DNA of 64,000 nt from Bacteroidota bacterium (lineage in GTDB: Bacteria; Bacteroidota; Bacteroidia; Chitinophagales; Saprospiraceae). The notes under the pieces are model-generated. The model was not told the origin of the DNA and made no database searches. It worked only from the letters and a program-made list of their open reading frames with translations. The stretch is taken from the NCBI GenBank assembly GCA_030147525.1, contig JASBVF010000055.1:124001-188000 (forward strand). The letters run 5' to 3'. Below are positions 24,648 through 33,636 of this stretch, one piece after another. A program made the position numbers and the translations under genes. Positions within the stretch are counted from its first letter, which is position 1, and the number at the start of each line of letters is the position of its first letter.

Positions 24648-26228
24648 ATGAAAAAAACAATCCTGTTATTTTGCCTTCAATCCCTGTTCCTGGTTTCCTT
24701 GCTGGCGCAGGAGCCGGTGAATGACGAAGTTAACACCGTCATCCGGAAACATGGCCTCGATCAAAGCCAGGTCATGGACATCGCCAGTTGGATAACCGAT
24801 GTGTATGGCCCCCGCCTGACCGGTTCACCCATGCTCGATAAAGCTACAGACTGGGCCATGAAACAACTCAAAGACTGGGGTTACCAAAACGTTCACCTCG
24901 ACGAGTGGGGCCCTTTCGGCCGTGGCTGGGAGATGAAGCATTTTGAAATGCATTGCGAAGCACCGATGTACTTTCCCATCATTGCCTATCCAAAAGCATG
25001 GTCACCATCCACGAATGGCACCGTAAAAGGGGAGGTGGTCTACCTGAATGCATCCACCGAAGAGGAACTGGAACAGTACAAAGGCAAACTGAAAGGAAAG
25101 TTTGTGCTCATCGACACGATTCGGGTGCTGAAAGAATGGGAAGACCCGCTTGCGAAGCGCCTGACACCGGAGGAATTGCTGGATATGGCCAATGCGCCCA
25201 TGCCGGTGAAGCGCCCGTTCCGCCGCATGCCACGCAGCGGCAGGAATTTTTACCGCACCCTGCGTGCTTTCCTTTACGAAGAACAACCGCTGGCAACCGT
25301 TGACCGCAGCTACAAGGGCGACCTCGGCACGGTGTTCGTTTCCGGCGCCAGCGCCAAAGAAGGCAGCGCAACGGACGAAGGTGCAGAGGTGTTGCCACAG
25401 GTAACCATGGCCGTCGAACATTACAACCGTATCTTCCGCCTGCTTCAGAAGGACATTCCTGTAACGCTGAGTATGGAAATTGACGCCGTTTACACCAACC
25501 CGGACGGCATGGAGCACAATATCATCGCTGAAATTCCCGGCACCGATCTGAAAGACGAGGTTGTTATGTTTGGAGCTCACTTCGACTCCTGGCATACCGG
25601 TACCGGCGCAACTGATAATGCTGCCGGAAGTGCTGTCATGCTCGAAGCTGCAAGAATACTGATGGAGACCGTCAAAGAAACCGGCATCAAACCCCGCCGG
25701 ACCCTTCGCATCGCCCTTTGGACGGGTGAGGAGCAGGGACTTTACGGCTCAAGGGGCTACGTGCAAAAACACCTGGCCGACACAGATAACCTCGGCAATC
25801 TCCAGAATGTGAAACCTGAGCAGGAAAAAATTTCCGCCTACTACAATCTCGATAACGGAACGGGCAGAATCCGTGGCGTTTACCTGCAGGGCAATGACCA
25901 GGTGTCCAGCATTTTTCGGGCATGGCTCGATCCTTTCAAGGACCTGGGCGCTACTACGCTAACGCTGCAAAATACCGGAGGCACCGACCACCTTTCATTC
26001 CACGCTGTCGGTATTCCCGGTTTTCAGTTCATCCAGGACAACGTGGCTTACTGGTCACGCACCCATCACTCTAACATGGACAACTGGGACCACCTCGTCG
26101 GAGACGACCTGAAGCAAGCCGCCACCATCGTCGCTTCCTTCGTCTGGCACACTTCTCAGCGGGATGAAAAATTGCCCCGCCGGAAGATGGAAGAAGTCGA
26201 GGAACCTGCTGAAAGCGGCAGCAACTAA
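24648..26228 (+). CDS. Secreted M28-family zinc aminopeptidase
   Basis: 526 residues. Signal peptide (ends SLLAQ), PA-like insert (about 130-260), then the M28 core: GAHFDSWHTGTGATDNAAG (first zinc His and bridging Asp), WTGEEQGLYGSRGYV (catalytic and ligand Glu pair), ISAYYNLDNGTG, and TDHLSFHAVGIPGFQF (third His). It lies outside the cytoplasm and releases N-terminal amino acids from peptides. Length and order match bacterial M28 peptidases with PA domain. Confidence 0.93.
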   Translation: MKKTILLFCLQSLFLVSLLAQEPVNDEVNTVIRKHGLDQSQVMDIASWITDVYGPRLTGSPMLDKATDWAMKQLKDWGYQNVHLDEWGPFGRGWEMKHFEMHCEAPMYFPIIAYPKAWSPSTNGTVKGEVVYLNASTEEELEQYKGKLKGKFVLIDTIRVLKEWEDPLAKRLTPEELLDMANAPMPVKRPFRRMPRSGRNFYRTLRAFLYEEQPLATVDRSYKGDLGTVFVSGASAKEGSATDEGAEVLPQVTMAVEHYNRIFRLLQKDIPVTLSMEIDAVYTNPDGMEHNIIAEIPGTDLKDEVVMFGAHFDSWHTGTGATDNAAGSAVMLEAARILMETVKETGIKPRRTLRIALWTGEEQGLYGSRGYVQKHLADTDNLGNLQNVKPEQEKISAYYNLDNGTGRIRGVYLQGNDQVSSIFRAWLDPFKDLGATTLTLQNTGGTDHLSFHAVGIPGFQFIQDNVAYWSRTHHSNMDNWDHLVGDDLKQAATIVASFVWHTSQRDEKLPRRKMEEVEEPAESGSN

Positions 26229-26250
26229 TGCTCAAAACAGGACGCCAGCG

Positions 26251-26294
26251 AAGCGTCGGGATGAATGAAAATCCCGGCGCTTTGTTGTTTTTTT
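26251..26294 (+). terminator. Rho-independent terminator after M28 peptidase
   Basis: AAGCGTCGGGAT (26251-26262) pairs with ATCCCGGCGCTT (26271-26282) with one internal mismatch, followed by TTGTTGTTTTTTT. Confidence 0.8.
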
Positions 26295-26313
26295 AAAATG
26301 ATGAAAATCAGGC

Positions 26314-26343
26314 TTGCGAGGGATGTAAATTTTCCTATTTTTG
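26314..26343 (+). promoter_or_regulatory. Bacteroidota promoter for the tRNA pair
   Basis: TTG at 26314-26316, exactly 19 bases, then TATTTTTG at 26336-26343: a full TTG-N19-TAnnTTTG match. It lies 37 bases before tRNA-Val and would transcribe both tRNAs to the terminator at 26648. Confidence 0.65.
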
Positions 26344-26380
26344 CACCCGCTTTTGAAGAAAAGCTGATTTCAAAAATACC

Positions 26381-26455
26381 GGGTCGTTAGCTCAGTTGGT
26401 TTAGAGCGCTGCCTTGACAGGGCAGAGGTCACTGGTTCGAATCCAGTACGACCCA
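26381..26455 (+). tRNA. tRNA-Val (anticodon GAC)
   Basis: The acceptor stem GGGTCGT pairs with ACGACCC; the D arm is GCTCAGTTGG...GAGC; the anticodon stem CTGCC/GGCAG encloses loop TTGACAG with anticodon GAC; the T arm is CTGGTTCGAATCCAG. The discriminator base is A and CCA is not encoded. Confidence 0.97.
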
Positions 26456-26458
26456 CTT

Positions 26459-26557
26459 TTCAATGATAGAATGATAGAATGATAGAATGATGGAATGAGA
26501 GAATGCGATGGCTCAGCCTTATTTACTCATTTAAGCATCAATCATTCAATCATTGAA
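26459..26557. repeat. Inverted array of AATGATAG / CATTCAAT heptads between the tRNAs
   Basis: The left arm is repeated ATGATAGAATGATAGAATG heptads; the right arm is TCAATCATTCAATCATTG. It fills the spacer between tRNA-Val and tRNA-Pro, so it would be part of the tRNA precursor transcript. Confidence 0.8.
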
Positions 26558-26560
26558 CTT

Positions 26561-26634
26561 CGGGGTGTAGCTCAGCCCGGTAGAGTACTCGTCTGGGGGG
26601 CGAGTGGTCGCAGGTTCAAATCCTGTCACCCCGA
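26561..26634 (+). tRNA. tRNA-Pro (anticodon GGG)
   Basis: The acceptor stem CGGGGTG pairs with CACCCCG; the anticodon stem CTCGT/GCGAG encloses loop CTGGGGG with anticodon GGG; the T arm is GCAGGTTCAAATCCTGT. The C at position 1 of the acceptor stem is typical of bacterial tRNA-Pro. CCA is not encoded. Confidence 0.96.
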
Positions 26635-26647
26635 CAAGCTGAAAGTC

Positions 26648-26684
26648 AAAGAGTTATGCTAGAGATGCGTAACTCTTTTTTTTT
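26648..26684 (+). terminator. Terminator of the tRNA unit
   Basis: AAAGAGTTA (26648-26656) pairs with TAACTCTTT (26670-26678), with further T residues to 26684. Confidence 0.85.
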
Positions 26685-26876
26685 GAAACCATTCAACCAC
26701 GCCTGTTCCAGGGTGTTTCCTGCCGTAGGGCGACAATCGTTTCCCAAAATTTTTCTGAAAAAGCAGTTCCTGATAGATTCCCGTACTTTCGGGCTTAGGT
26801 TTTCAAAACAATAAAGTAAAGGTTTTGAGAACGTGATTCAAGCAATATTGCCTTCGGCATTACCAAATCAAGCAGC

Positions 26877-28349
26877 ATGAATCTAACCATCGAAAACATA
26901 CTCTTTGTGGGTTCAATACTCCTCTTTGTCAGCATCGTCATCGGAAAAACTTCTTACAAATTCGGTGTGCCGACTTTATTGCTCTTTCTGGCAATCGGGA
27001 TGCTGGCTGGTTCGGAAGGAATCGGTGGTATTTATTTTGACAATCCCCAAATAGCTCAATTCATCGGTATCGTTTCCTTGAACTTTATCTTGTTTTCCGG
27101 CGGGCTTGATACGAATTGGAAAAGCGCAAAACCTATTCTGCGTGAAGGGTTGCTTTTATCGACATTGGGTGTGCTGCTCACAGCCGTATCGCTGGGGGTA
27201 TTTGTATGGTATATTACCGACTTCACCATTTATGAAAGTATGCTGCTGGGGTCCATCGTTTCGTCAACTGATGCAGCGGCCGTATTCTCTATTTTACGCT
27301 CAAAAAGCCTTGCTTTGAAAACCAACCTTAGGCCCACCCTCGAGCTGGAGAGCGGTAGTAATGACCCGATGGCGTATGTTCTCACCATTGCATTTCTGAC
27401 TTTAGTGGTTCATCAAGACCAAAGTATCTGGTCCATTATTCCATTCTTTCTCCAGCAAATGGTATTGGGTGGAATTGCGGGCCTGGCTTTTGCCAAGCTG
27501 AGCAAGTTGATTATCAATAAAATCAACCTCGACTTTGAAGGGCTGTATCCCGGGTTGGTCATTGCGCTGATGTTCATTACTTTTTCCGCCACGGACTTTA
27601 TCGGAGGAAACGGTTTTCTGGCTATTTACATTGCTGCGGTATATCTAGGCAATCAGGATTTGATACACAAAAAGTCTATTCTGAAAATATACGACGGGCT
27701 GGCCTGGATCATGCAAATCGTTTTATTCCTTACCCTGGGGTTGCTGGTTTTTCCTTCGCTTGTTTTACCGGTAATGGGCATTGGGCTTCTTATCTCGCTG
27801 TTCCTGATCGTTGTGGCAAGGCCCGTTGGCGTTTTCATCAGTCTGGCATTTTTCAAGATGAAAATGAGAAGGCGTTTTTACATTTCGTGGGTGGGATTGC
27901 GGGGGGCGGTGCCCATTGTGTTTGCCACTTACCCGCTGCTGGCGGGCATTGAAAAAGCCGATATGATTTTCAATATCGTGTTTTTTATTTCTGTTACTTC
28001 CGTACTGATTCAGGGGACAACCCTTTCGGTGGTGGCAAAATGGCTGAATGTGGCTATGCCGGAGGAGAAAAAGCGGATTTCAGAATTAGAGATGTTTCTT
28101 TCTGATTTCCCAAAAACCTTGATGAAGGAAGTGACTGTTTACCCCCATTGCTATGCCGAGAACCGGAAAATTGTGGATTTGGGTTTTCCAAAAAACGCCA
28201 TTATTGCGATGATAAAAAGGAATGGCAAATACCTGGTTCCCAATGGTTCTACCACTTTAACAGCGAATGATTCGCTGGTCGTTCTTTCCGATAGCGAAGA
28301 AGGGCTTGATGAGGTGAAAAATTGCATGATGGTGAAACAGACAGGTTAA
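26877..28349 (+). CDS. CPA1-type K+(Na+)/H+ antiporter with C-terminal TrkA-C domain
   Basis: 490 residues. About twelve membrane helices span residues 5-390. Landmarks are FGVPTLLLFLAIGMLAG, FSGGLDTNW, GSIVSSTDAAAVFSIL with the ion-binding Asp region, ELESGSNDPMAYVLT with the ND pair, and WVGLRGAVPIVFATYP. The tail (about 410-490) is a RCK-C/TrkA-C ligand domain (IAMIKRNGKYLVPNGSTTLTANDSLVVL). This is the NhaP2/CvrA layout: potassium or sodium efflux against protons, probably gated by a nucleotide bound to the tail. Confidence 0.93.
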   Translation: MNLTIENILFVGSILLFVSIVIGKTSYKFGVPTLLLFLAIGMLAGSEGIGGIYFDNPQIAQFIGIVSLNFILFSGGLDTNWKSAKPILREGLLLSTLGVLLTAVSLGVFVWYITDFTIYESMLLGSIVSSTDAAAVFSILRSKSLALKTNLRPTLELESGSNDPMAYVLTIAFLTLVVHQDQSIWSIIPFFLQQMVLGGIAGLAFAKLSKLIINKINLDFEGLYPGLVIALMFITFSATDFIGGNGFLAIYIAAVYLGNQDLIHKKSILKIYDGLAWIMQIVLFLTLGLLVFPSLVLPVMGIGLLISLFLIVVARPVGVFISLAFFKMKMRRRFYISWVGLRGAVPIVFATYPLLAGIEKADMIFNIVFFISVTSVLIQGTTLSVVAKWLNVAMPEEKKRISELEMFLSDFPKTLMKEVTVYPHCYAENRKIVDLGFPKNAIIAMIKRNGKYLVPNGSTTLTANDSLVVLSDSEEGLDEVKNCMMVKQTG

Positions 28350-28377
28350 ATTCAGCCAAAGTTTTTGCGGAAGAATG

Positions 28378-28415
28378 AAGGGAGGGTCTGTTTTTTTTAC
28401 AGACCCTCCCTTTTT
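28378..28415 (+). terminator. Rho-independent terminator of the antiporter gene
   Basis: AAGGGAGGGTCTGT pairs with ACAGACCCTCCCTT around a T-rich loop and is followed by TTT. Strong G/C stem. Confidence 0.85.
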
Positions 28416-28426
28416 GGGACGCTAAT

Positions 28427-28942
28427 TTATGCGAGGACGGCTTGCTTAGGCCGGGGCATCTGCTGCAGATGATCGTTGAGTAATTTCACCCACTTGTTGA
28501 TGGTTAATAATTCATCGAAAAGCTGCAAATTCACATCCGACCTGTATAACTCGAACTTAGTCACAGCACCGTCTTTCGCAATAGGGATAAATTTCAGGTC
28601 AAGCCGGTCGACATACACGTTTTCCCTTCCATTGTTTTTGGCAGTTCTAGTGATTTTTTCGATAGTACAAGTCTGAATTTTTGAAAGGTCAACGAATTGC
28701 TCGTACTCGTATTCTTTCACCTTTTTATAGAAAAAAGCAAAGTGGTTGGTTTCGTCAATCCCGATGGCGAATCCTCTGCCAGACTCATATTGGCTAATCT
28801 GACAATTATGCTTTTTTGCCAGGTCGTTAAGTAACTGCAACAACTGACTCTTTGTTTTTTTACTATTCTGGTTCAATAGCATAAAAGGGATAATACAGAT
28901 GATTATGATGATAACCCCCATGATGATGGTTCCTGATTCCAT
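28427..28942 (-). CDS. Membrane-anchored hypothetical protein
   Basis: 171 residues. One N-terminal transmembrane helix (about 4-24, GVIIIIICIIPFMLL) is followed by a soluble alpha/beta domain (FAFFYKKVKEYEYEQFVDLSKI; KLLNDHLQQM). No known motif. Convergent with the antiporter gene; the two share the terminator region. Confidence 0.6.
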   Translation of the reverse strand: MESGTIIMGVIIIIICIIPFMLLNQNSKKTKSQLLQLLNDLAKKHNCQISQYESGRGFAIGIDETNHFAFFYKKVKEYEYEQFVDLSKIQTCTIEKITRTAKNNGRENVYVDRLDLKFIPIAKDGAVTKFELYRSDVNLQLFDELLTINKWVKLLNDHLQQMPRPKQAVLA

Positions 28943-29054
28943 ATTTGATTATTTTTTGATAATACATAAATGTGATAGCCAGGCAATGTTGATTTACAAA
29001 GCCTTGCAGATTAAAATCATTTGTCCGTTGGACGATTCAGATTTTAAAGGTGGA

Positions 29055-29420
29055 TTACCAAAAGTAGTGGAAAGGAAAAATGATATCCGCCTTCCGATAC
29101 CTTATCAGAAAACTGGCGGAACGTTTAACGTATTGGGTGAAAGCTGTACCGATTGATAAATCGGACTTTGGGGCTGGCCCCAGGTGTGCGCCCAATAGGT
29201 TTTGGAAAAAGGAGGCAGTGGTATTGAGGTTGTTTGCGGAATTTCTTAAGGAAGAATAGTTAGAAGAAAAATCAGCAGCAGGAGTAAAGTATTTACCCAG
29301 TTCAGCGCCGGTGTTTCCTTGCAGCGTAGCGTGAACTTTGGCAACCGTACCAGCAACTATTCCGAAGCTGTAAATTGCTGTCAGAAATAAAACGCATAGT
29401 ATTTTACTGAGTTGATTCAC
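29055..29420 (-). CDS. Small exported hypothetical protein with FPFHYFW tail
   Basis: 121 residues from a GTG start; no ATG is available. The hydrophobic N-terminus (ILCVLFLTAIYSFGIVAG) looks like a signal segment, followed by VAKVHATLQ and ending RYRKADIIFPFHYFW. Similar tails occur in other small Bacteroidota proteins of unknown role. The start codon is uncertain. Confidence 0.45.
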   Translation of the reverse strand: MNQLSKILCVLFLTAIYSFGIVAGTVAKVHATLQGNTGAELGKYFTPAADFSSNYSSLRNSANNLNTTASFFQNLLGAHLGPAPKSDLSIGTAFTQYVKRSASFLIRYRKADIIFPFHYFW

Positions 29421-29947
29421 ACTGGAACTGTTTATTTCAGAGGGTTTTTAATCTAAACCTACTTAACCCTCGCCTTAACTCTTCGTTGTCTTATTCTACG
29501 AGAAATGTGCCGAGATTAAAAACTGTTCTGTCATTGGGCGCTAAAGGTATGTCTATTCCGAAACAGCGTAATAGATTTTTTATTTTCTGTACTGATTTTT
29601 GATCGCTTCCCCGGGTTTTTCACCCGCCGTTGTGTTCCGAAATGCTGCATTTTTTCCAAAGAAAAAACTTTTCCTCCGCAGATGACGAATGCCAAAAAGA
29701 TGATTTTGAGAAAAATGAGTTGAATGATCGTGAGTGAAATAAAATTCACCTGTTTTCAGGTTGGGACAGGGGCGTCAGCCTCAGCTGAGGATGGTCGCCG
29801 GCAATAATGCTGCCTTGCGCAGCTACTGCAAATGCCCGCAGATTTTTCTTTGGAAAATTCTAAATTTAATCTGTTCAAAAAAAATCCCGCACAACAACTT
29901 ACGCTGCCGGCGGGACATTTAACCTCAAAAAACCAATTCTTTATTTC
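29421..29947. other. Intergenic stretch, no convincing gene
   Basis: A/T-rich in its left half. It holds a short palindrome CCTCAGCTGAGG near 29779 and the terminator at 29876-29915. A 72-codon minus-strand frame at 29531-29749 has low-complexity, Lys/Phe-rich composition and no recognisable motif, so it is not called. Confidence 0.5.
29876..29915 (-). terminator. Terminator of the frameshifted lipoprotein gene
   Basis: On the minus strand TCCCGC ... GCGGGA form a stem, followed by a run of eight T. It lies 33 bases after the stop at 29948, which supports that stop as the true end of the gene. Confidence 0.7.
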
Positions 29948-30360
29948 CTAATCCATCATGCGAAAAGTCAGGTAGTCGCCACCCGGCTCGTCCGAGATAT
30001 GGACAGAAATTTTGTAGTAGCCTGGTGTAAGCCATTGCCCGTGCGGGGCGCTCGGCGTACCGCAAACACCTGACAGGCTGAGGCGGTATAGTAGCGTTTG
30101 CCGCCAATGACGGCTACATTCTCCACGAGTGCATAGCCGTACTGCTGGCCCAGGGCTTCGTATTGTAAGTAATCAGAGCTGCCCCCTTTTTTCAATGTGT
30201 TCACTTTTACCCGGCTAACGGTCATGTCTTCGATATGCTTGCCGGTTTTGTTCACGAACTTTATCATCACGGTATCGGTGGCGGGCAGGTCTTCCGTTTT
30301 TTGGCAGGCGTTCAACAGAAATGCCCCTGCAGTCAGCAAGAGGAAAAGAATTTTTTTCAT
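29948..30360 (-). pseudogene. Lipoprotein gene with a single-base frameshift
   Basis: The minus frame from ATG 30360 gives a lipoprotein (signal ending AFLLNACQ) that reads sensibly to YYTASACQV near 30068. It then turns into basic, low-quality sequence. The neighbouring frame from there continues CGTPSAPHGQWLTPG, YYKISVHISDEPGGDY and LTFRMMD to a stop at 29948, followed at once by a terminator. One extra base near 30062-30068 would restore a 137-residue protein. Either a recent mutation or a sequencing error. Function unknown; no key residues recognisable. Confidence 0.75.
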
Positions 30361-30919
30361 AAACGATTTTTTTGCTGATTAAAAGGAGGTAAAGGTTCCG
30401 GGTGGGTAGGAAATAATTGTCTAAGCCTGAGCTATCTTTCTTTCAACCACCCAAAACCTTTCCTCTGCATCTTAATCAGTATAAAGAATTTTCTTCAAAG
30501 TAAAGGCTATGGCCATGACCGCAACGTCCATATTAGGACATTCTTCTCTACTTCCCGTTTTAAGCAGCTTTTAATGTCCCCGCACTGACACTGACCCTGT
30601 CGGGCAGCTTACAGACCTCCCTAATGCAGGGCATACAACTGTTGTTCACTGTGGCTGCCTTCACGCAAGGCTGCCGGGTTTTGATGAAAACAATCTGTAT
30701 TACTGCAGTGAGGTTGCCTGACACAAAATTTTTAACCGGTTCTGATTGTAAATTTTTTAATTCAATGTTCTAAAACGAAAATCAACAGAAACTGCACACT
30801 GACACTTCATTAGGGCTTCTGTTGAACCAACCTGCAAAATATCTGACCCGATTCACAAAAGTCTTCCTCTGGCTGTCCCCGCATCTTTGCCGCATTGTTT
30901 CACCAAAATTTTATTTAAA
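30361..30919. other. Intergenic stretch with an IR element, no gene
   Basis: No frame with coding character was found on either strand. It holds the palindrome at 30525 and an exact -7-like CATCTTTG (one mismatch to TAnnTTTG) near 30890, just before the DoxX start. Pyrimidine-rich tracts and short CTGACA/TGACACT runs are present without clear pairing. Confidence 0.45.
30525..30540. promoter_or_regulatory. Imperfect TGTC-N8-GACA palindrome
   Basis: CGTCCATATTAGGACA differs from the TGTCC-N6-GGACA site at 34920 only in the first outer base. It lies 165 bases upstream of the minus-strand lipoprotein and 380 bases upstream of the DoxX gene. Weakest member of the group. Confidence 0.3.
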
Positions 30920-31348
30920 ATGAAAAACTTCATAAAAACAAATACAGGCATTATTACCGGTATTGTCCGAATCATGCTCGGCATTATTTTCCTGATGACG
31001 GGGCTGATGAAACTCTTTCTTTCGGATTATGCCGCCGCCTGGTCAATCCAATTGCAGGAAGCCAGCATTCCGTTATATGCTTTTAACTATTGGTTCGTAC
31101 CGATTTTTGAAGTCGTCCTGGGAGCCGCCTTGCTTGTGGGGTATTATTCGAGGATAACGGCAGCCATGATTTTGCCCATCATGTTCGTGGCAATTTATGT
31201 TCATTTAACGGTGAGCCATCCGGGCGCCTTCCCATCGCAGCCGCAGGCGCCTGTTATGCCTGTCATGGTCATCGTCATGGCGTTAATGGTCATCGTGAAA
31301 GGCGGTGGCAAATGGAGCAGGGATGCAAGGCTTTACAGTCAGCCTTGA
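30920..31348 (+). CDS. DoxX-family membrane protein
   Basis: 142 residues from ATG 30920, preceded by AAAATTTTATTTAAA. Four membrane helices: IVRIMLGIIFLMTGLMKLF, a second with FVPIFEVVLGAALLVGYY, MILPIMFVAIYVHL and VMPVMVIVMALMVIV. DoxX-like proteins are linked to thiol redox and sulphur metabolism and often accompany peroxiredoxins and redox-sensing regulators, as here. Confidence 0.85.
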   Translation: MKNFIKTNTGIITGIVRIMLGIIFLMTGLMKLFLSDYAAAWSIQLQEASIPLYAFNYWFVPIFEVVLGAALLVGYYSRITAAMILPIMFVAIYVHLTVSHPGAFPSQPQAPVMPVMVIVMALMVIVKGGGKWSRDARLYSQP

Positions 31349-31631
31349 AAGCTGTATTTGTCAAAAATATTACTTTCAAGAAGCAGGGCGGCGACTACTT
31401 TAGCGTCGCCGGTTATAAATTCCCGGTTTCAAAGTCTGGGTGGGGTTGATACTTCAGGCAGGAGTATTAAAAATTTGCGTCACGCAGCGGTGAACTTTAT
31501 GCAACGATTTAGAAATCAAGGCGTTGCTTGCGGTTCTCCGTTGCGTGATACAAATTCAGGAACCAGGCCTTCAAGTCTTCTTCACCCCCCCGTCAACTTT
31601 TGATGCGTTTAGCTGTAAAAACTTCAGGACC

Positions 31632-32495
31632 ATGCTGCTTGAACATCAAACCCTAAACTTGTATGGCAAAATGCTTTTTGAAAAAGCCGTTGTGAAGCCA
31701 CCGCACAAACGGGCTTATCCCATGCCCGACGAGGCCTGTTTTTTATATGTGCTGAAAGGAAGCCTCAACCCTGCTTCTACAACGGACGCAGCCATCGTTC
31801 AGGAGAAAGAAGCCGTTTTGATGAAATGTGGCAGCTATTTTTTTCGGATGTTCCCATCACATAGTACTCACACATACGAAGCCGTGGCTGTCCATTTTTA
31901 TCCTGACGTCTTGCAAAAAGTCTACCGGAACGAAGTGCCTGCTTTTTTAAGGAGCACACGGCCGGAAGTAACAAACAGCACGATGGTCAAACTCAGGGCG
32001 GACGAGTTGCTGGAGAAATATTTTGAGCAGATACTCTGCTATTTTTCCTGCCCGGAACTCACCAGCGAAGAGTTGTTGGTCATAAAATTAAAAGAACTGT
32101 TCTTGCTGCTCGCCAAGACCGGCAATGCGCCGGCAGTCCGGGACGTTTTGAACCGCCTGTTCGAACCGCAGGCATTTAATTTCAAAGAAGTTATAGAAGC
32201 ACACATTTTCAGCAATCTGACATTGGAAGCTTTGGCGGAGATTACCAACAAGAGCGTGTCTTCTTTCAAGCGTGAGTTCAAAAAATTGTACAACGACAGC
32301 CCCGGCAGGTATTTCAAGCAAAGAAAACTTGAAAAAGCTGCCGGCTTGCTGCAAGCCACCAGCCTCAACATTGGGGAAATAGCCTATGAATCCGGTTTCC
32401 AGGATTTGGCAAATTTCAACGTAGCTTTTAAAGAAAAATATGATTGTACGCCTTCCGCATATCGCAACCGATTTAAAAACAAGTTTGCGGGGTAG
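31632..32495 (+). CDS. AraC/XylS-family transcription regulator
   Basis: 287 residues from ATG 31632. The N-terminal cupin-like sensor (about 1-130; ACFLYVLKGS, EAVLMKCGSYFF) is followed by two helix-turn-helix motifs (about 195-287): LTLEALAEITNKSVSSFKRE and LNIGEIAYESGFQDLANFNVAF, ending YDCTPSAYRNRF. A frame extending upstream to 31524 has no sensible start. It lies downstream of DoxX in the same direction and may control it; the target is unknown. Confidence 0.88.
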   Translation: MLLEHQTLNLYGKMLFEKAVVKPPHKRAYPMPDEACFLYVLKGSLNPASTTDAAIVQEKEAVLMKCGSYFFRMFPSHSTHTYEAVAVHFYPDVLQKVYRNEVPAFLRSTRPEVTNSTMVKLRADELLEKYFEQILCYFSCPELTSEELLVIKLKELFLLLAKTGNAPAVRDVLNRLFEPQAFNFKEVIEAHIFSNLTLEALAEITNKSVSSFKREFKKLYNDSPGRYFKQRKLEKAAGLLQATSLNIGEIAYESGFQDLANFNVAFKEKYDCTPSAYRNRFKNKFAG

Positions 32496-32799
32496 CCAGC
32501 TGATGTGCAGTCATTACCCACCCACAGACCAATTAGGCGGAATGCAGGCTTCCTGTCTGTCCTTTTCGCAGGCGAACGGATTTAATACTGTAGTTTGCGA
32601 CTAACACACTTCAACGATGGGGCGGGCTTCGTTACACGCTCGGTATAAAAAGACCCTGTCAACCTCCGGCTGGATGTGACAGGCATTGAGAAGGGCGAGG
32701 TGCTGCCTTATTTGACAGGGCGGGAAGTTTTCAGGGTGAACCGGAAGGTTGTTTTTTTGCTACTACTTCCCTGAACCAAACTGATGTGGTATGCAACCT
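32496..32799. other. Spacer between convergent AraC and Crp/Fnr genes
   Basis: Contains CCTGTCA (near 32654) and TGACAGG (near 32676), able to form a loop, and a plus-strand frame of 41 codons (32649-32774, DPVNLRLDVTGIEKGEVLPY...) that reads like protein but lacks a start. It may be a gene remnant; the length is too short to be sure. Confidence 0.35.
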
Positions 32800-33504
32800 T
32801 TATTCGAATGCTGACATTTTTTTCAGCGCCTCCAAATCCCGTACTATCAGGTAATTGCGATTGAAATGAACGATTCCTGCCCGGCGCAGTTTGTTTAGCA
32901 CAGTGGTGACAGTCTGGCGCCCAGTGCCGGCTATCAGACCCATTTTCTGATGGGTCAGGGCTGGTTTTACCACCCATTCAAGCCCCACCCGTTTGCCCGA
33001 TCTCTGCACATGACTGATTAAGAAATTTACGACTCGCTCCGTTGAACTCAGCAGAGCGAAACGCCGCAGACGTTCCTGGGTACGTGAAAGCGAGCAAGAG
33101 AGATTGGACATCACTTCCTCCAGCAGGCCCGGGTTGGTTTTTATGGCCCACCGGAAATTACTCAATGGGATTTTTTTAATAGCAGACAGCTGCGTCATTG
33201 CCTCGGCGGTCAATTCTCTCCGGTTCTGTCCAAAGAGTATCTCAATGTTGAACAATTCTCCCTCCTGGTAGTAATCCTCCAGCACCTCCTTGCCGTCGTG
33301 GAAAGAACTGATCATAACTAATCCCCTGGTAACCAGGTAGATATATTGCGAACTGCTGCTACCCTCCCTGAAAATAACTTGTCCTTTTTTGAGCGTTATT
33401 TCGGGTAAAGCCTCGAAAGGAGAAGCCCCGCCCGAGGGGCCCGGGGCCTTGGGGAAATGTGCCGGGAATCCTTCCCGCTGTAAATTCATGGCTATCATAC
33501 GCAA
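32800..33504 (-). CDS. Crp/Fnr-family regulator with CooA-like recognition helix (RQT)
   Basis: 234 residues. The cyclic-nucleotide-like effector domain spans about 30-140 (KKGQVIFREGSSSSQYIYLVTRGLV, EGELFNIE), then the long dimerisation helix (about 130-160) and a winged helix (about 180-234). The recognition helix reads GTGRQTVTTVLNKLRRAG, with Arg196-Gln197 where CRP and FNR have Arg-Glu. CooA, as I recall it, also has Arg-Gln there and binds TGTC-type half-sites. No cysteine cluster for an FNR iron-sulphur centre is present; heme binding cannot be read from sequence. Candidate operators are listed at 34636, 34920 and 45774. Confidence 0.88.
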   Translation of the reverse strand: MRMIAMNLQREGFPAHFPKAPGPSGGASPFEALPEITLKKGQVIFREGSSSSQYIYLVTRGLVMISSFHDGKEVLEDYYQEGELFNIEILFGQNRRELTAEAMTQLSAIKKIPLSNFRWAIKTNPGLLEEVMSNLSCSLSRTQERLRRFALLSSTERVVNFLISHVQRSGKRVGLEWVVKPALTHQKMGLIAGTGRQTVTTVLNKLRRAGIVHFNRNYLIVRDLEALKKMSAFE

Positions 33505-33636
33505 GTTTTATTTGTTTGCCTGATTGGTAGCCGGTATCGTGAAATCCTGACAGTTGAAGTAAATTATTTTTTTAAAAAATTTTAAAAACACTTGCGTGTA
33601 GGGAAAGGGAAATCACCAAGGTAACGAAGAAATGCA

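Noticed and set aside
29531-29749. Minus-strand frame of 72 codons
   Set aside because: Low-complexity Ile/Phe/Lys composition in A/T-rich intergenic DNA, with no motif and no start context.
32649-32774. Plus-strand open stretch of 41 codons (DPVNLRLDVTGIEKGEVLPY...)
   Set aside because: It reads like protein but has no start codon and is too short to name as a remnant; noted only in the spacer entry.
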